A DNA stretch of 63,179 nucleotides, taken from positions 1-63,179 of the forward strand of contig NZ_SKBU01000009.1 in the NCBI RefSeq assembly GCF_004337705.1, written 5' to 3'. The first letter of the stretch is position 1, and the number at the start of each line of letters is the position of its first letter. The DNA is from Rubrobacter taiwanensis. Lineage in GTDB: Bacteria > Actinomycetota > Rubrobacteria > Rubrobacterales > Rubrobacteraceae. Below the pieces are notes generated by a model, which had not been told where the DNA came from, ran no database searches, and saw nothing but the letters and a program-made list of their open reading frames with translations. Shown here piece after piece: positions 8,230 to 16,614 of the stretch. The position numbers and the translations under genes are program-made.

Positions 8230-9423
8230 TCAGCGCAGCTCCACGCCCAGGATGGTGGCGTCGTCCCGCAGGGGGTCGTCCCCGAACTCGACGACCTCCC
8301 GGATCAGGGCTTGCACGTACGGGAAGGGCGGCAGGTTGGCGTACCGCTGTGCGCGCCGCAGCAGCCCCTTCAGGCCCAGAGGGCTCCGGTCCCGGCCCCG
8401 GCGCTCCAGCACCCCGTCGGAGAGGAAGAGCAGCCGCAGCCCCGGCTCCAGCCGGAAGATATCCGGATTGTAGGTCTGGCCGTCTTCCAGTCCCCCGAGC
8501 GGCGGGTAGATCGAGGAAGTCCGGAGCGGGAGGGGCTCCTTTCCGCCCACGGCCACCGGGAGGGGATGGCCGGCGTTGATCACGCGCATCTCGCGCGTGC
8601 GGAGGTCTATCTCGGCGACGAGCAGCGTGGCGAACTGCTCCGGGCCGGTGCTCTCGAGCAGGGCCCGGTGGGCGGCGAGCATCGTCTCCTGCAGGCTCAG
8701 GCCCCGCCGCCGGGAGTTGCGGACCGCGCCGAGCGAGATCGTGGCCACCGCGGCGGCCCGGAGCGCCTTGCCGGCGGCGTCGCAGATGGCCACGGAGAGG
8801 CGGTCGCCGTTGAGCGCGTAGTCGAACCAGTCCCCCCCGATATCGTAGGCGGGTTCTATGAACCCGGCGACGCCGACCCGCTCGGTGTAGAGCTCGTTCG
8901 GGGGCAGGGCTTCCTGCTGCAGCTCGGCGGCGATGGAGAGCTCCGCCCGGCGGCGCATCCTCTTCAGCTCGTCCGTGTAGCGGTCGGCGATCGCGAGCGC
9001 GGACCCGGCCCGGACCCCCAGGCGCGCCAGCTCTCTCAGCGTCTCCGCGCCGAACGGCTCCGCCCCGCCCAGCACCAGCGCCCCGGCGACCGAGTCGCCC
9101 GCCAGCACCGGGGCCGCGGCCAGATACTCCGCGCCGGAGAGGGGGCCGGGCTCCCCGGGGAGCCCGGCCGCCGAGAGCGCCGCGGGCCGCCGGTCGTGGA
9201 TCACCCGGCTCAGCGGATGCTCCCGCAGGTCCAGCACCTCCCGCTTCCCGGGCTCCGGGTGGGATGCTGCCAGATGCAGCGCGGTGTTGTCCAGATCCAG
9301 CACGAAGAGGGCGGCGGGAAGCCCGAAGGTCTCCGAGACCCGCCGCGCTATGTGTCCGGGGATCCGGCCCGGCGGCGGGGCAAGAAAGTCTTCTCCTCCC
9401 GGCAGGGTCTCCGGATGCCTCAA
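8230..9423 (-). CDS. GAF-PP2C (SpoIIE/RsbU-type) serine phosphatase
   Basis: 397 residues from a TTG start. An N-terminal GAF-like sensor domain (about residues 15-165, including FVLDLDNTALHLAA) is followed by a SpoIIE-type PP2C phosphatase (about 180-395) with GFIEPAYDIGGDWFDYA, SVAICDAAGKAL, INAGHPLPV and FLSDGVLERR, which carry the metal-binding Asp residues. Such proteins dephosphorylate anti-sigma-factor antagonists. I prefer the TTG at 9423 because AAGGAGG lies directly before it. The upstream in-frame ATG at 9528 falls inside the -10 box of the tRNA-Arg promoter. Confidence 0.8.
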   Translation of the reverse strand: MRHPETLPGGEDFLAPPPGRIPGHIARRVSETFGLPAALFVLDLDNTALHLAASHPEPGKREVLDLREHPLSRVIHDRRPAALSAAGLPGEPGPLSGAEYLAAAPVLAGDSVAGALVLGGAEPFGAETLRELARLGVRAGSALAIADRYTDELKRMRRRAELSIAAELQQEALPPNELYTERVGVAGFIEPAYDIGGDWFDYALNGDRLSVAICDAAGKALRAAAVATISLGAVRNSRRRGLSLQETMLAAHRALLESTGPEQFATLLVAEIDLRTREMRVINAGHPLPVAVGGKEPLPLRTSSIYPPLGGLEDGQTYNPDIFRLEPGLRLLFLSDGVLERRGRDRSPLGLKGLLRRAQRYANLPPFPYVQALIREVVEFGDDPLRDDATILGVELR

Positions 9424-9499
9424 AACCCTCCTTGCGTCCGCATGAGAGAACTGCCCCTGGATTATGCGGCCGGCCGGAGTCTCTGGCAAGGCCGGCGCG

Positions 9500-9528
9500 T
9501 TGAAGGACCGGCCGCCGTGCGGTACCAT
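9500..9528 (+). promoter_or_regulatory. promoter of tRNA-Arg
   Basis: TTGAAG at 9500-9505, a 17-bp spacer and TACCAT at 9523-9528. The start would fall about 12 bases before the mature tRNA. Confidence 0.55.
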
Positions 9529-9547
9529 ATTGCGGCCGGATTTTCAC

Positions 9548-9620
9548 GGGCCTGTAGCTCAGGGGATAGAGCAGCGGTTTCCGGGGCCGCGTGTCGGAGG
9601 TTCGAATCCTTCCAGGCCCG
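9548..9620 (+). tRNA. tRNA-Arg (CCG anticodon)
   Basis: A 73-nt cloverleaf. The acceptor arm GGGCCTG pairs with CAGGCCC, discriminator G. The anticodon stem GCGGT/GCCGC encloses TTCCGGG, giving anticodon CCG (reads CGG). The T-loop is TTCGAAT. No CCA is encoded. Confidence 0.94.
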
Positions 9621-9643
9621 CTTTTGCACAGGGGGTGGTGATC

Positions 9644-10021
9644 GTGGGAGCCGGAGACGGCGCCCTTTCTCCAGAGGTTACGCACATCTCCTGGGGCCGG
9701 CTGGAGGCCGGCGGGCGTGTTTTCAAGGACGCCAGGCTCTACCCCGGCGGCGCCCGCGAGTGGGACTGGAACGAGACCGGGACCCGCCACGAGCCCGGCA
9801 TCCGGCCGGCCGACGTGGAGGAGCTGCTTGCCCGCGGGGCCCGGGTGGTCGTCCTCTCCCGGGGATTCTACGGGCGGCTGAGGGTCATGCCGGAGACGTT
9901 GGAGCTGCTTGCGCGCCGGGGCGTAAGGGCACACGTGCTGCGCACAGAGGAGGCCGTCCGCCTCTACAACGAGCTGCGGCGGAAGGAGCCCGCCGGAGCG
10001 CTCGTACACACTACCTGCTAG
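9644..10021 (+). CDS. Mth938-like domain protein
   Basis: 125 residues. The HISWGRLEAGGRVFKDARLYPGGAREWDWNETGTRHEPGI segment and the VVLSRGFYGRLRVMPETLELL segment match the Mth938/DUF498 fold, also found in NDUFAF3. Function in bacteria is not established. I chose the GTG at 9644 because AGGGGGT lies about eight bases upstream; GTG at 9638 or 9635 is possible. The 3' end overlaps the convergent murJ by 11 bases. Confidence 0.72.
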   Translation: MGAGDGALSPEVTHISWGRLEAGGRVFKDARLYPGGAREWDWNETGTRHEPGIRPADVEELLARGARVVVLSRGFYGRLRVMPETLELLARRGVRAHVLRTEEAVRLYNELRRKEPAGALVHTTC

Positions 10022-11594
10022 GGGGCTGCAGCCGGCCGCGCAGGAGGCTCAGACCCGAGCGCAGCTCCTGCACGCGCAGCGCGAGCGCGGCCCCCAGGTA
10101 GACGGCGACCGAGGCTCCCCCGACGCCGGCCAGAATTGCGGCGCGCTGCGCGAAGTCCGAGCCCGGCCCCAGGATCTGCATCCCGAGGTGTGCCGTGGCG
10201 AACATGGCTGCCCCCGCGAGCAGGATGCGGATGAGCGAGTTCAGCAGCCGGCGGCCGTCTATGCTCTTGGTCTCCCGGCGCATGGCGAGGAGCAGGGCGA
10301 GCGCCAGAACGAAATACGCGGCGGAGAACGCCCAGGCTATGCCCTGTGCGCCGAGGATGCGCGAGAGCCCGTAGGCCAGGGCGACGTAGAGCGCCAGCAG
10401 GAAGACGTTCATCGCCGCCGGGGTCTTCGTGTTCTGCCGGGCGTAGAAGGCCCGGGCCAGGATGAAGTAGGTGGCGTAGCCGAGGAGGCCCGCGGCGTAG
10501 GCCACGAGCAGGGCGGAGACGGTCCGGGTATCTTGCGGGGTAAACTCGCCGCGCTCGTACAGCAGCCCCACGATAGGTTCGGAGAGCGTGATCAGGCCGA
10601 CCGTGGCGGGAACCACGATAAACGCCATGATCCTGAGCCCGAACGAGAGCGTGCGGCGGTAGCCTTCGGCGTCCGAGGCCGAGAACCGCTCGGAGAGCTC
10701 GGGCATCAGGGCCGTGGCTATGGCGACGACGAAGATGCCGTAGGGGAGGGAGTAGATCATGAACGCGTACCACAGGTACTCCACGGCTCCGAACTGGCTC
10801 CCGATCAGGTTCGCTGCGAACTGCACGCCGACCGCTGCTGCGACGAAGACGAGCATCGGCCCGGCCAGCCGCGCCGCGGAGCGCAGGGCCGGGTGGCCGA
10901 GCCGGGGCCGGGGCCGGTAGCCGAGCCGGATCACGGGCGGCAGCAGCACCAGCGACATGACCGCCACGCCGAGGGTGGTCCCTCCGGCGAGCACGTAGAC
11001 GGCTCCGGCGGGGTTCTCTTCCCGGAGCAGCCAGTACCCGGCGAAGGAGGCGATCACCACCAGGTTGTTGAAGACCGGTGCGAAGGTGGGCAGGAAGAAC
11101 CTGCGGTGCGAGTTGAGCACGCCGATGCACACGGCCCCTATGCCGTAGAAGATGATCTGCACGGCGAAGATCCTGAACATCAGGATGGCGAGCTCGGTGG
11201 CCTGCCGCGCCTCCTCCGGGGAGAGGTTGCCCTCGGCGGCCTCAAAGTCCGAGGCCAGCCTCACCAGCGGCCCGGCGAAGAGTACTCCCAAAAGCGAGAC
11301 GGCTGCCAGAACCGGCACGACGAGCGTGAACAGGGCGTCGGTGAACCGCCGGGCGTCCTCCTCGCCGTGCTTCTGGATGCGCTCGACCAGCAGCGGGATG
11401 AAGATCGAGTACAGGATCCCGCCCATGAAGAGCTCGTAGATCTGGTTCGGCAGCGTGTTGGAGAGCGTGTAGGCGTTGGCCACGACGCCGCTGCCCAGCG
11501 TCGCCGCCATCACCATCGTGCGCAGGTATCCGGTTATTCTGGAGACGGTGGTGGCCGCCGACATCGAGAGGACGGCCCGCACGATCCCTGTCAT
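10011..11594 (-). CDS. murJ: lipid II flippase MurJ (MviN family)
   Basis: 527 residues with about 14 hydrophobic segments. The start MTGIVRAVLSMSAATTVSRITGYLRTMVMA is the typical MurJ first helix with its conserved Arg residues, and ANAYTLSNTLPN follows. MurJ moves lipid-linked peptidoglycan precursor across the membrane. The C-terminus ends at the last helices and a short basic tail; the long cytoplasmic kinase-like extension of mycobacterial MviN is absent. It is divergent from the sugar kinase across 61 bases. Confidence 0.92.
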   Translation of the reverse strand: MTGIVRAVLSMSAATTVSRITGYLRTMVMAATLGSGVVANAYTLSNTLPNQIYELFMGGILYSIFIPLLVERIQKHGEEDARRFTDALFTLVVPVLAAVSLLGVLFAGPLVRLASDFEAAEGNLSPEEARQATELAILMFRIFAVQIIFYGIGAVCIGVLNSHRRFFLPTFAPVFNNLVVIASFAGYWLLREENPAGAVYVLAGGTTLGVAVMSLVLLPPVIRLGYRPRPRLGHPALRSAARLAGPMLVFVAAAVGVQFAANLIGSQFGAVEYLWYAFMIYSLPYGIFVVAIATALMPELSERFSASDAEGYRRTLSFGLRIMAFIVVPATVGLITLSEPIVGLLYERGEFTPQDTRTVSALLVAYAAGLLGYATYFILARAFYARQNTKTPAAMNVFLLALYVALAYGLSRILGAQGIAWAFSAAYFVLALALLLAMRRETKSIDGRRLLNSLIRILLAGAAMFATAHLGMQILGPGSDFAQRAAILAGVGGASVAVYLGAALALRVQELRSGLSLLRGRLQPPSR

Positions 11595-11655
11595 GATCCC
11601 TGGATGTTACTCCCTGATCGCTCCGGATGTCGAGCTGTGGTATAAGGGCGGCGGT

Positions 11656-12612
11656 ATGGGGAAGATAGTCGCTCTGGGAGAGGTCGTGGCGGACATCTAC
11701 CGGGCCGGAAGCGAGCGTCCGGAGGAGCTGCCCTTCATAGCCCGCCCCGGCGGGGCGCCCGCGAACCTAGCCGCCGCCGCAGCGAGGCTGGGCTCTGTGG
11801 CCGCCTTCATCGGCCGGGTGGGGGAGGACCTCTTCGGGAACTTCATCCTGCACGCCCTGCAGGCCTGTGGAGTGGACGTCTCGGGCGTGAGGCGCTGCGA
11901 TCCTCCCACCCGCACCTCCATAGCCTTCGTGGAAGTCTCCCCGTCCGGCGAGCGCTCCTTCACCTTCTACCGCACCAGCCCGGCGGCCGATGAGCTCCTC
12001 TCGGCGGAGGACGTTACGCGCAAATCCCTCTCCGGCGCTTCGTTCGTGACCTTCGGGAGCATCCCGCTGCTGCGCGAGCCCTCCCGCTCTGCCGTCCGCC
12101 GGGCCGTGGAGCTGGCGGAGGAGCTGGACGTGCCCGTGGCCTTCGACGTGAACCTGCGCCCGCACCTCTGGGAGGGCCTTGAGGAGGCGCGGCGCGAGAT
12201 CCTGCCGCTCCTCGGGCGCGCCCGGATCGTCAAGCTGAGCGACGACGAGATAGGGCCGCTGCTGGGGACAGAGGAGCCCCTGGCCGCCGCCGGCCGGCTG
12301 CTGGAGGCGGGGGTCTCGCTGGCATTCATCACGCTGGGGGCCGCCGGAGCCTTCTACGCCGCGCCGGGTTTCCGGGGCTCCGTCCCCGCCTTCAGCGTGA
12401 GAGCCGTGGACTCAACCGGGGCGGGCGACGCCTTCACCGCCGCGGTCCTGGATCATCTCTCCAGAGGCCCGTGGAGCGAAGCCCGCGTCCGGGAGGCGGC
12501 CACGCGGGGAGCTGCGGCCGGGGCGCTGGTCTGTACCGCCTTCGGGGCGCTCGGAGCGCTGCCGGACGCCGGGGAGGTGGAGGCCCTAATCTCTAGCGGC
12601 GCACCCGGCTAA
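11656..12612 (+). CDS. PfkB-family carbohydrate kinase (fructokinase-like)
   Basis: 318 residues. The opening MGKIVALGEVVADIY, then RPGGAPANLAAAAARLG (sugar-binding GG motif), VDVSGVRRCDPPTRTSIAFVEV, FDVNLRPHLWEG, and the ATP-site signature DSTGAGDAFTAAVL with its catalytic Asp (about residue 255) are all present. The likely reaction is phosphorylation of fructose or a related ketose, but PfkB specificity cannot be read reliably. I chose the ATG at 11656 after AAGGGCGGCGG; a TATAAG just upstream may be the -10. The end overlaps the convergent nif3-like gene by 20 bases. Confidence 0.85.
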   Translation: MGKIVALGEVVADIYRAGSERPEELPFIARPGGAPANLAAAAARLGSVAAFIGRVGEDLFGNFILHALQACGVDVSGVRRCDPPTRTSIAFVEVSPSGERSFTFYRTSPAADELLSAEDVTRKSLSGASFVTFGSIPLLREPSRSAVRRAVELAEELDVPVAFDVNLRPHLWEGLEEARREILPLLGRARIVKLSDDEIGPLLGTEEPLAAAGRLLEAGVSLAFITLGAAGAFYAAPGFRGSVPAFSVRAVDSTGAGDAFTAAVLDHLSRGPWSEARVREAATRGAAAGALVCTAFGALGALPDAGEVEALISSGAPG

Positions 12613-13678
12613 CCTCTACCGGCACGTCCACCAGCCCACCGAGCCTCTCCGCCAGCGGGCGCAGGGAGGGGAGCTCGGTTGCGGCGTGGCCGGCGTCTAT
12701 GAGGGGCAGGCCCAGGGACTCGGCCAGCAGGGCCTCGTGGTACCGGATGTCCCCGGTCACGTACGCCTCCGCTTCTGAGGCCGCCACCCGCCGGATGAAG
12801 GACCCTCCGGAGCCACCGAGTACGGCCACGCGCCCGACCTGCCGCTCCGGCTCCGGGTCCGAGACCAGCCGGGCCGGGAAGCCCAGCCTCCCGGAGACGT
12901 ACTCCGCGAGCCGCCGCGGCGTCATGGCCTCGGGCAGCCGGCCCGTCCGCCCGTACCCGCAGCCCTCCGGGTGCCCGTCCACCGGGTAGAGGTCGTAGGC
13001 CATCTCCTCATAGGGGTGTGCTTCCGCGGCGGCGGCGGCCGCGCGGCGCGCCAGATGCGCCGGCACGACCGTCTCCAGCCGGATCTCCGCGACCTGCTCC
13101 AGCCTCCCGGCCTCGCCGATGTGGGGGCTCGTGTGCTCGCTGCCTCTGAACGTCCCGGTCCCGGGAGTGCGGAACGTGCAGTGGGTGTACTCCCCGATCA
13201 CACCCGCCCCTGCCGCGGAGAGGGCGTCCGATAGCTCCCCGGCGTTCTCCTCCGGGACGAAGACGACCAGCTTCCTCAGCTCCCCCGCCGGGACCACGAC
13301 CTCCAGCGGCCCCTCAAGCCCCAGCGCTCTCGCCAGCGCGACCGAGACACCCCCCGGCGCGGCGTCGTAGCTGGTGTGCGCGGCGTAGACGGTGAGCCCG
13401 GCCCGCGCCGCCCGCAGGATGAGATCCCCGGGGTAGCGGCCGAAGTCCACGCTCCGCAGCGGGTCGCCGAAGATGAGCGGGTGGTGGAAGAGCAGGAAGT
13501 TTGCGCCCAGCTCCTCCGCCTCGTCGAAGACCTCCGGCAGCGGGGTGAGTGCGACCAGCACCCTCTCCACCGGAGCGTCGAGCGAACCGGCCTGCAGCCC
13601 GCAGTTGTCCCAGCTCTCGGCCAGCCCGCCGGGAGCGATCTTCTCCACAGCTGCCGCTATGTCTCTGCCTCGCACCAT
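12593..13678 (-). CDS. Nif3-like dinuclear metal center protein (GTP cyclohydrolase I type 2 family)
   Basis: 361 residues, the length of the long Nif3 form that carries an inserted PII-like domain (about residues 130-230, with the HPYEEMAYDLYPV motif). Metal ligands: NFLLFHHPLIFGD (His pair), HTSYDAAPGGV, and near the end YHEALLAE with IDAGHAATE. The enzymatic role of the family is debated. ATG at 13678. Five bases upstream of it is an 18-bp near-palindrome shared with the divergent membrane-protein gene. Confidence 0.9.
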   Translation of the reverse strand: MVRGRDIAAAVEKIAPGGLAESWDNCGLQAGSLDAPVERVLVALTPLPEVFDEAEELGANFLLFHHPLIFGDPLRSVDFGRYPGDLILRAARAGLTVYAAHTSYDAAPGGVSVALARALGLEGPLEVVVPAGELRKLVVFVPEENAGELSDALSAAGAGVIGEYTHCTFRTPGTGTFRGSEHTSPHIGEAGRLEQVAEIRLETVVPAHLARRAAAAAAEAHPYEEMAYDLYPVDGHPEGCGYGRTGRLPEAMTPRRLAEYVSGRLGFPARLVSDPEPERQVGRVAVLGGSGGSFIRRVAASEAEAYVTGDIRYHEALLAESLGLPLIDAGHAATELPSLRPLAERLGGLVDVPVEVSRVRR

Positions 13679-13682
13679 GGTG

Positions 13683-13700
13683 TGTACGATCGATTGTACA
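13683..13700. promoter_or_regulatory. 18-bp near-palindrome between divergent genes
   Basis: TGTACGATCGATTGTACA is self-complementary except for one internal position pair. It sits five bases before the nif3-like start and twelve before the divergent GTG, and it overlaps a TACAAT at 13697-13702 that could be the rightward -10. It could be an operator for either gene; no known regulator is assigned. Confidence 0.35.
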
Positions 13701-13711
13701 ATCTCCGGGTC

Positions 13712-14287
13712 GTGGACCGCATCCGCACCGCAGAGCTCGTCTCCGAGGCCACGCGCCTGCCGTTTATCGTCGTGCCCCTCTTCCTGCTGCTGGGATACTC
13801 GGCGGCGGGTGGGAGCGGGCTCCTCTGGGGCGCGCTGTGCATCTTCCTGACCAGCGGGCTCTCGCTGCTCTACCTGCTGCACCTCACGCGCTCGGGGAAG
13901 GTGAGGGACCCGCGCAGGATCGGCCGGGAGGAGCGCGTGAGACCCCTGTGGATCGTGGCCGGGCTGCACGCCTCGGCTTGGCTCGTGCTGACCCTGCTCG
14001 GCGCTCCGGCGGTGCTGCGGGCGGTCCTGCTCTCCTACGTCCTCGCCACGCTGGCGTTCGCCCTGCTCACGCCGGTCGTAAAGATCTCGCTCCACGCCGC
14101 CGGCGTCTCGGGCGCCACGGTCTGCCTGCTCTTCGTCTTCGGGTGGTGGGGAGCGCTCGCCGCCCCGCTGCTGCCGGTGGTGTGGTGGGCCAGAAGCGCC
14201 CTCGGCCGCCACACGCCGCCCGAACTCGCCCTCGGCTCCGCCGTTGGCGGCGGGTCTGCCCTGCTGGCCTTCTTCGTGCTGCTGTAG
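13712..14287 (+). CDS. integral membrane protein, PAP2-like, function unknown
   Basis: 191 residues from a GTG. An amphipathic N-terminus (DRIRTAELVSEATRLP) is followed by about six hydrophobic segments. SLHAAGVSGAT resembles the region around the active-site His of phosphatidic-acid phosphatase type 2 proteins, but a complete PAP2 motif (KxxxxxxRP...PSGH...SRxxxxxHxxxD) is not present. Enzymatic activity is therefore doubtful. No strong ribosome site is visible; together with the TACAAT close upstream this suggests a leaderless or nearly leaderless mRNA. Confidence 0.6.
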   Translation: MDRIRTAELVSEATRLPFIVVPLFLLLGYSAAGGSGLLWGALCIFLTSGLSLLYLLHLTRSGKVRDPRRIGREERVRPLWIVAGLHASAWLVLTLLGAPAVLRAVLLSYVLATLAFALLTPVVKISLHAAGVSGATVCLLFVFGWWGALAAPLLPVVWWARSALGRHTPPELALGSAVGGGSALLAFFVLL

Positions 14288-14344
14288 TAACGCCTGGCCC
14301 GGGAGAGGCAGCCGTGACCGGCTCGTACGTCCCGCAGTTATTGG

Positions 14345-14371
14345 TTGATACACCGGCCAGCGCGGTACAAT
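14345..14371 (+). promoter_or_regulatory. putative promoter of the LLM oxidoreductase operon
   Basis: TACAAT at 14366-14371 is a good -10. The best -35 candidates are TTGATA at 14345-14350 (15-bp spacer, short) or TTGGTT at 14341-14346 (19-bp spacer). A perfect palindrome follows at once, so the promoter may depend on a regulator. Confidence 0.5.
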
Positions 14372-14374
14372 CGC

Positions 14375-14392
14375 CCGGTAGATATCTACCGG
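14375..14392. promoter_or_regulatory. perfect 18-bp palindrome, candidate operator
   Basis: CCGGTAGATATCTACCGG equals its own reverse complement. It begins four bases after the -10 box, across the expected transcription start, and lies about 20 bases before the TTG of the fusion oxidoreductase gene. That position suits a repressor of the TetR, MarR or GntR type; none is encoded next to it. Confidence 0.55.
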
Positions 14393-14412
14393 AGAGGAGC
14401 CTCTAAGAGATT

Positions 14413-16614
14413 TTGGGTTACGGCCATCGTCTGGAGTTCGGGATCACGATCCCTCCGGTGTTGCCAGAGGGGGCGGCCGCGTTCGCGCGGCGGGCCGAGG
14501 AGCTGGGGTACGACGTGGTGACGTTCCGGGATGCGCCCGGAAGATCCCTCGACGCCTGGACCCTCGCGTCGTGGGTCGCGGGCCGGACGGACCGGGTGCG
14601 CGTCGGGGCGCACGTGCCGTGCGCGACGCCGGCGGTTCTGGCCCGCGCGGCGGCGAGCCTGGACCTGCTCTCCGGCGGGAGGCTCGAGCTGGGGCTCGGG
14701 GCCGGGGAGGAGGCCGCGGCGCTGGGGGAGGCCATAGACATAATCCGGGGGCTCCTCGACGCCGGGGAGCGGGGCCCGCTGAGGTTCGAGGGCGAGCACT
14801 ACCGCGTCCGGGGCGCCCGGCGCGGACCCGCGCCGGAGCGCTACGTGCCGGTACACGTGGAGGCCCACGATCCCCCGATGCTGCGGCTCGCGGGACGCAA
14901 GGCCGACGGCTGGGTGGCGACGCTCGGGCGGATCAAGGCCGGCGGGATACGGGCCGCGAACGGGCTCCTCGACGAGACCGCGCGCGAAGCGGGGAGGGAC
15001 CCGCGCGAGATCCGGCGCCTCCTGAACATCTCGGGGCGGTTCTCCGGGGAGCGCGGCGGGTTCCTCGACGGGCCGCCCGGGGCGTGGGTCGAAGACCTCC
15101 TCCCGCTCGTGATCGAGGAGGGCGTCGGGACCCTCGTCCTCGCCACGGACGGTGCGGAGGGTATGGAGCGGTTCGCCCGCGAGGTCGTCCCGGCGCTGCG
15201 CGAGGCCGCCGGGCGCGAGCTCGCCGGGGCGCCCTCGGGGCCCGCCGTGCGTCCCGCCTGGGTGCGGGCCAGGCGCCAGCCCGGCATCGACTACGGCCGC
15301 ATCCCCGCCTCGCTCGGAGAGAACGCGGTGGAGCCCGGAGACCCCGCCTACGCGCGCGTCAGGTCCACCTACCTGCGCGGCGGGGCGCCGGGGCTCGTTT
15401 TGCGGGCCGGGAGCCCGGAGCAGGTAGCCGAGGCCCTCGCCTTCGCCCGCTCCCACCCCGAGGTGCCGCTCGGAATCCGCAGCGGCGGGCACGGCATAAG
15501 CGGCCGGTCCACCAACAGGGGCGGCATCGTCATAGACCTCTCTAAGATGGACGGCATCGAAGTCCTCGACGAGGCGAGCCGGCGGGTGCGCCTCGGGCCG
15601 GGGGCGCGCTGGATGGACGTGGCCGCGGCGCTCGCCCCGTACGGGTGGGGGCTCAGCTCGGGGGACTACGGCGGCGTGGGGGTCGGCGGGCTCGCGACCG
15701 CCGGCGGCATCGGCTGGCTCGCGCGCAAGCGCGGCCTCACCATAGACCGCCTGCGCGCCGTGGAGATGGTGCTCGCCGACGGCTCGGTGGTCCGCGCCGG
15801 CGGCGAGGAGAACCCGGACCTCTTCTGGGCCGTCCGGGGCGCGGGCGCGAACTTCGGCATCGTCACCTCGTTCGAGTTCGAGGCCTACGAGGTCGGGGAG
15901 GTCGGCTGGGGGCAGTTCCTGGTGGACGCGAGCGACACGGCGGGGCTCCTCCGGCGGTGGGGCGCGGCGGTCGAGGTGGCGCCGCGGGACCTCACCAGCT
16001 TCATAATCCTGGGGGCGCAGCGGCCCGGACGGCCGGCGGTGGCGCAGGTGTTTGCGGTCGTCGACTCCGACCGGCCGGAGGTCGTCGCCGGGCAGCTCGA
16101 GCCCGTGGCCCGGGCGGCGCCCGTGTACGACCAGAGCGCCGTCATCACCCCGTACGCGAGCGTCATGGCCAACGCGCAGGGGAGCTACCACGAGGCCCGG
16201 GGCGAGCCGGTAGCGCGCTCCGGCCTCATCCGGCACATCACGCCGCGGTTCGCCGCCGCGGCGGAGATGCTGCTGCGGAGCGGGGCGGCGTACTTCTTCC
16301 AGATCCGGTCGGTCGGCGGGGCGGTCTCTGACGTCGCGCCGGAGGCGACCGCCTACGCCGGCCGGTCGGCTAACTTCCACGTCGCCGCGTTCGGGGCGAG
16401 CCCGGAGCGCCTGGACGCGGCATGGGACGCGATGCGCACCCACTTCGAGGGCACCTACCTAAGCTTTGAGACCGACCGGCGCCCGGAGCGCCTGCGGGAG
16501 GCGTTCCCGCCCGGGGTGCTGGAGCGCCTGCGCGAGCTCAAGGGACGCTACGATCCGGAGAACGTCTTCCGCGACAACTTCAACATCCCCCCGGCAGAGA
16601 GGAGACAGGGATGA
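14413..16614 (+). CDS. LLM-class oxidoreductase fused to a BBE-type FAD-linked oxidase
   Basis: 733 residues from a TTG. Residues 1 to about 275 form a luciferase-like (LLM) TIM barrel (LEFGITIPPVLPEG..., RAAASLDLLSGGRLELGLGAG, RKADGWVATL), normally using FMN or F420. From about residue 295 to the end is a PCMH-type FAD oxidase: VRSTYLRGGAPGLVLRAGSPEQ, IRSGGHGISGRS (His expected to hold FAD covalently), GGIGWLARKRGLTIDRL, LFWAVRGAGANFGIVTSFEF, and the berberine-bridge C-terminus RYDPENVFRDNFNIPP. There is no Cys in the usual second attachment region (DYGGVGVGGLATAG), so single covalent linkage is expected. It overlaps the next LLM gene by four bases. The two enzymes on one chain suggest consecutive oxidations of one substrate. 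Confidence 0.85.
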   Translation: MGYGHRLEFGITIPPVLPEGAAAFARRAEELGYDVVTFRDAPGRSLDAWTLASWVAGRTDRVRVGAHVPCATPAVLARAAASLDLLSGGRLELGLGAGEEAAALGEAIDIIRGLLDAGERGPLRFEGEHYRVRGARRGPAPERYVPVHVEAHDPPMLRLAGRKADGWVATLGRIKAGGIRAANGLLDETAREAGRDPREIRRLLNISGRFSGERGGFLDGPPGAWVEDLLPLVIEEGVGTLVLATDGAEGMERFAREVVPALREAAGRELAGAPSGPAVRPAWVRARRQPGIDYGRIPASLGENAVEPGDPAYARVRSTYLRGGAPGLVLRAGSPEQVAEALAFARSHPEVPLGIRSGGHGISGRSTNRGGIVIDLSKMDGIEVLDEASRRVRLGPGARWMDVAAALAPYGWGLSSGDYGGVGVGGLATAGGIGWLARKRGLTIDRLRAVEMVLADGSVVRAGGEENPDLFWAVRGAGANFGIVTSFEFEAYEVGEVGWGQFLVDASDTAGLLRRWGAAVEVAPRDLTSFIILGAQRPGRPAVAQVFAVVDSDRPEVVAGQLEPVARAAPVYDQSAVITPYASVMANAQGSYHEARGEPVARSGLIRHITPRFAAAAEMLLRSGAAYFFQIRSVGGAVSDVAPEATAYAGRSANFHVAAFGASPERLDAAWDAMRTHFEGTYLSFETDRRPERLREAFPPGVLERLRELKGRYDPENVFRDNFNIPPAERRQG
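14629..14707 (+). repeat. 79-bp near-identical repeat, copy 1
   Basis: This stretch inside the LLM domain of the fusion gene matches 16851-16929 at 78 of 79 positions (one C/T difference at 14693). It encodes PAVLARAAASLDLLSGGR plus flanking residues. Identity far above that of the rest of the two genes points to gene conversion or a recent partial duplication. Confidence 0.85.

Noticed and set aside
8135-10009. 624-codon minus-strand frame spanning the SpoIIE-type gene, tRNA-Arg and the Mth938-like gene
   Set aside because: It crosses a tRNA and two convincing genes in another frame and shows no domain; it is a GC-driven shadow.
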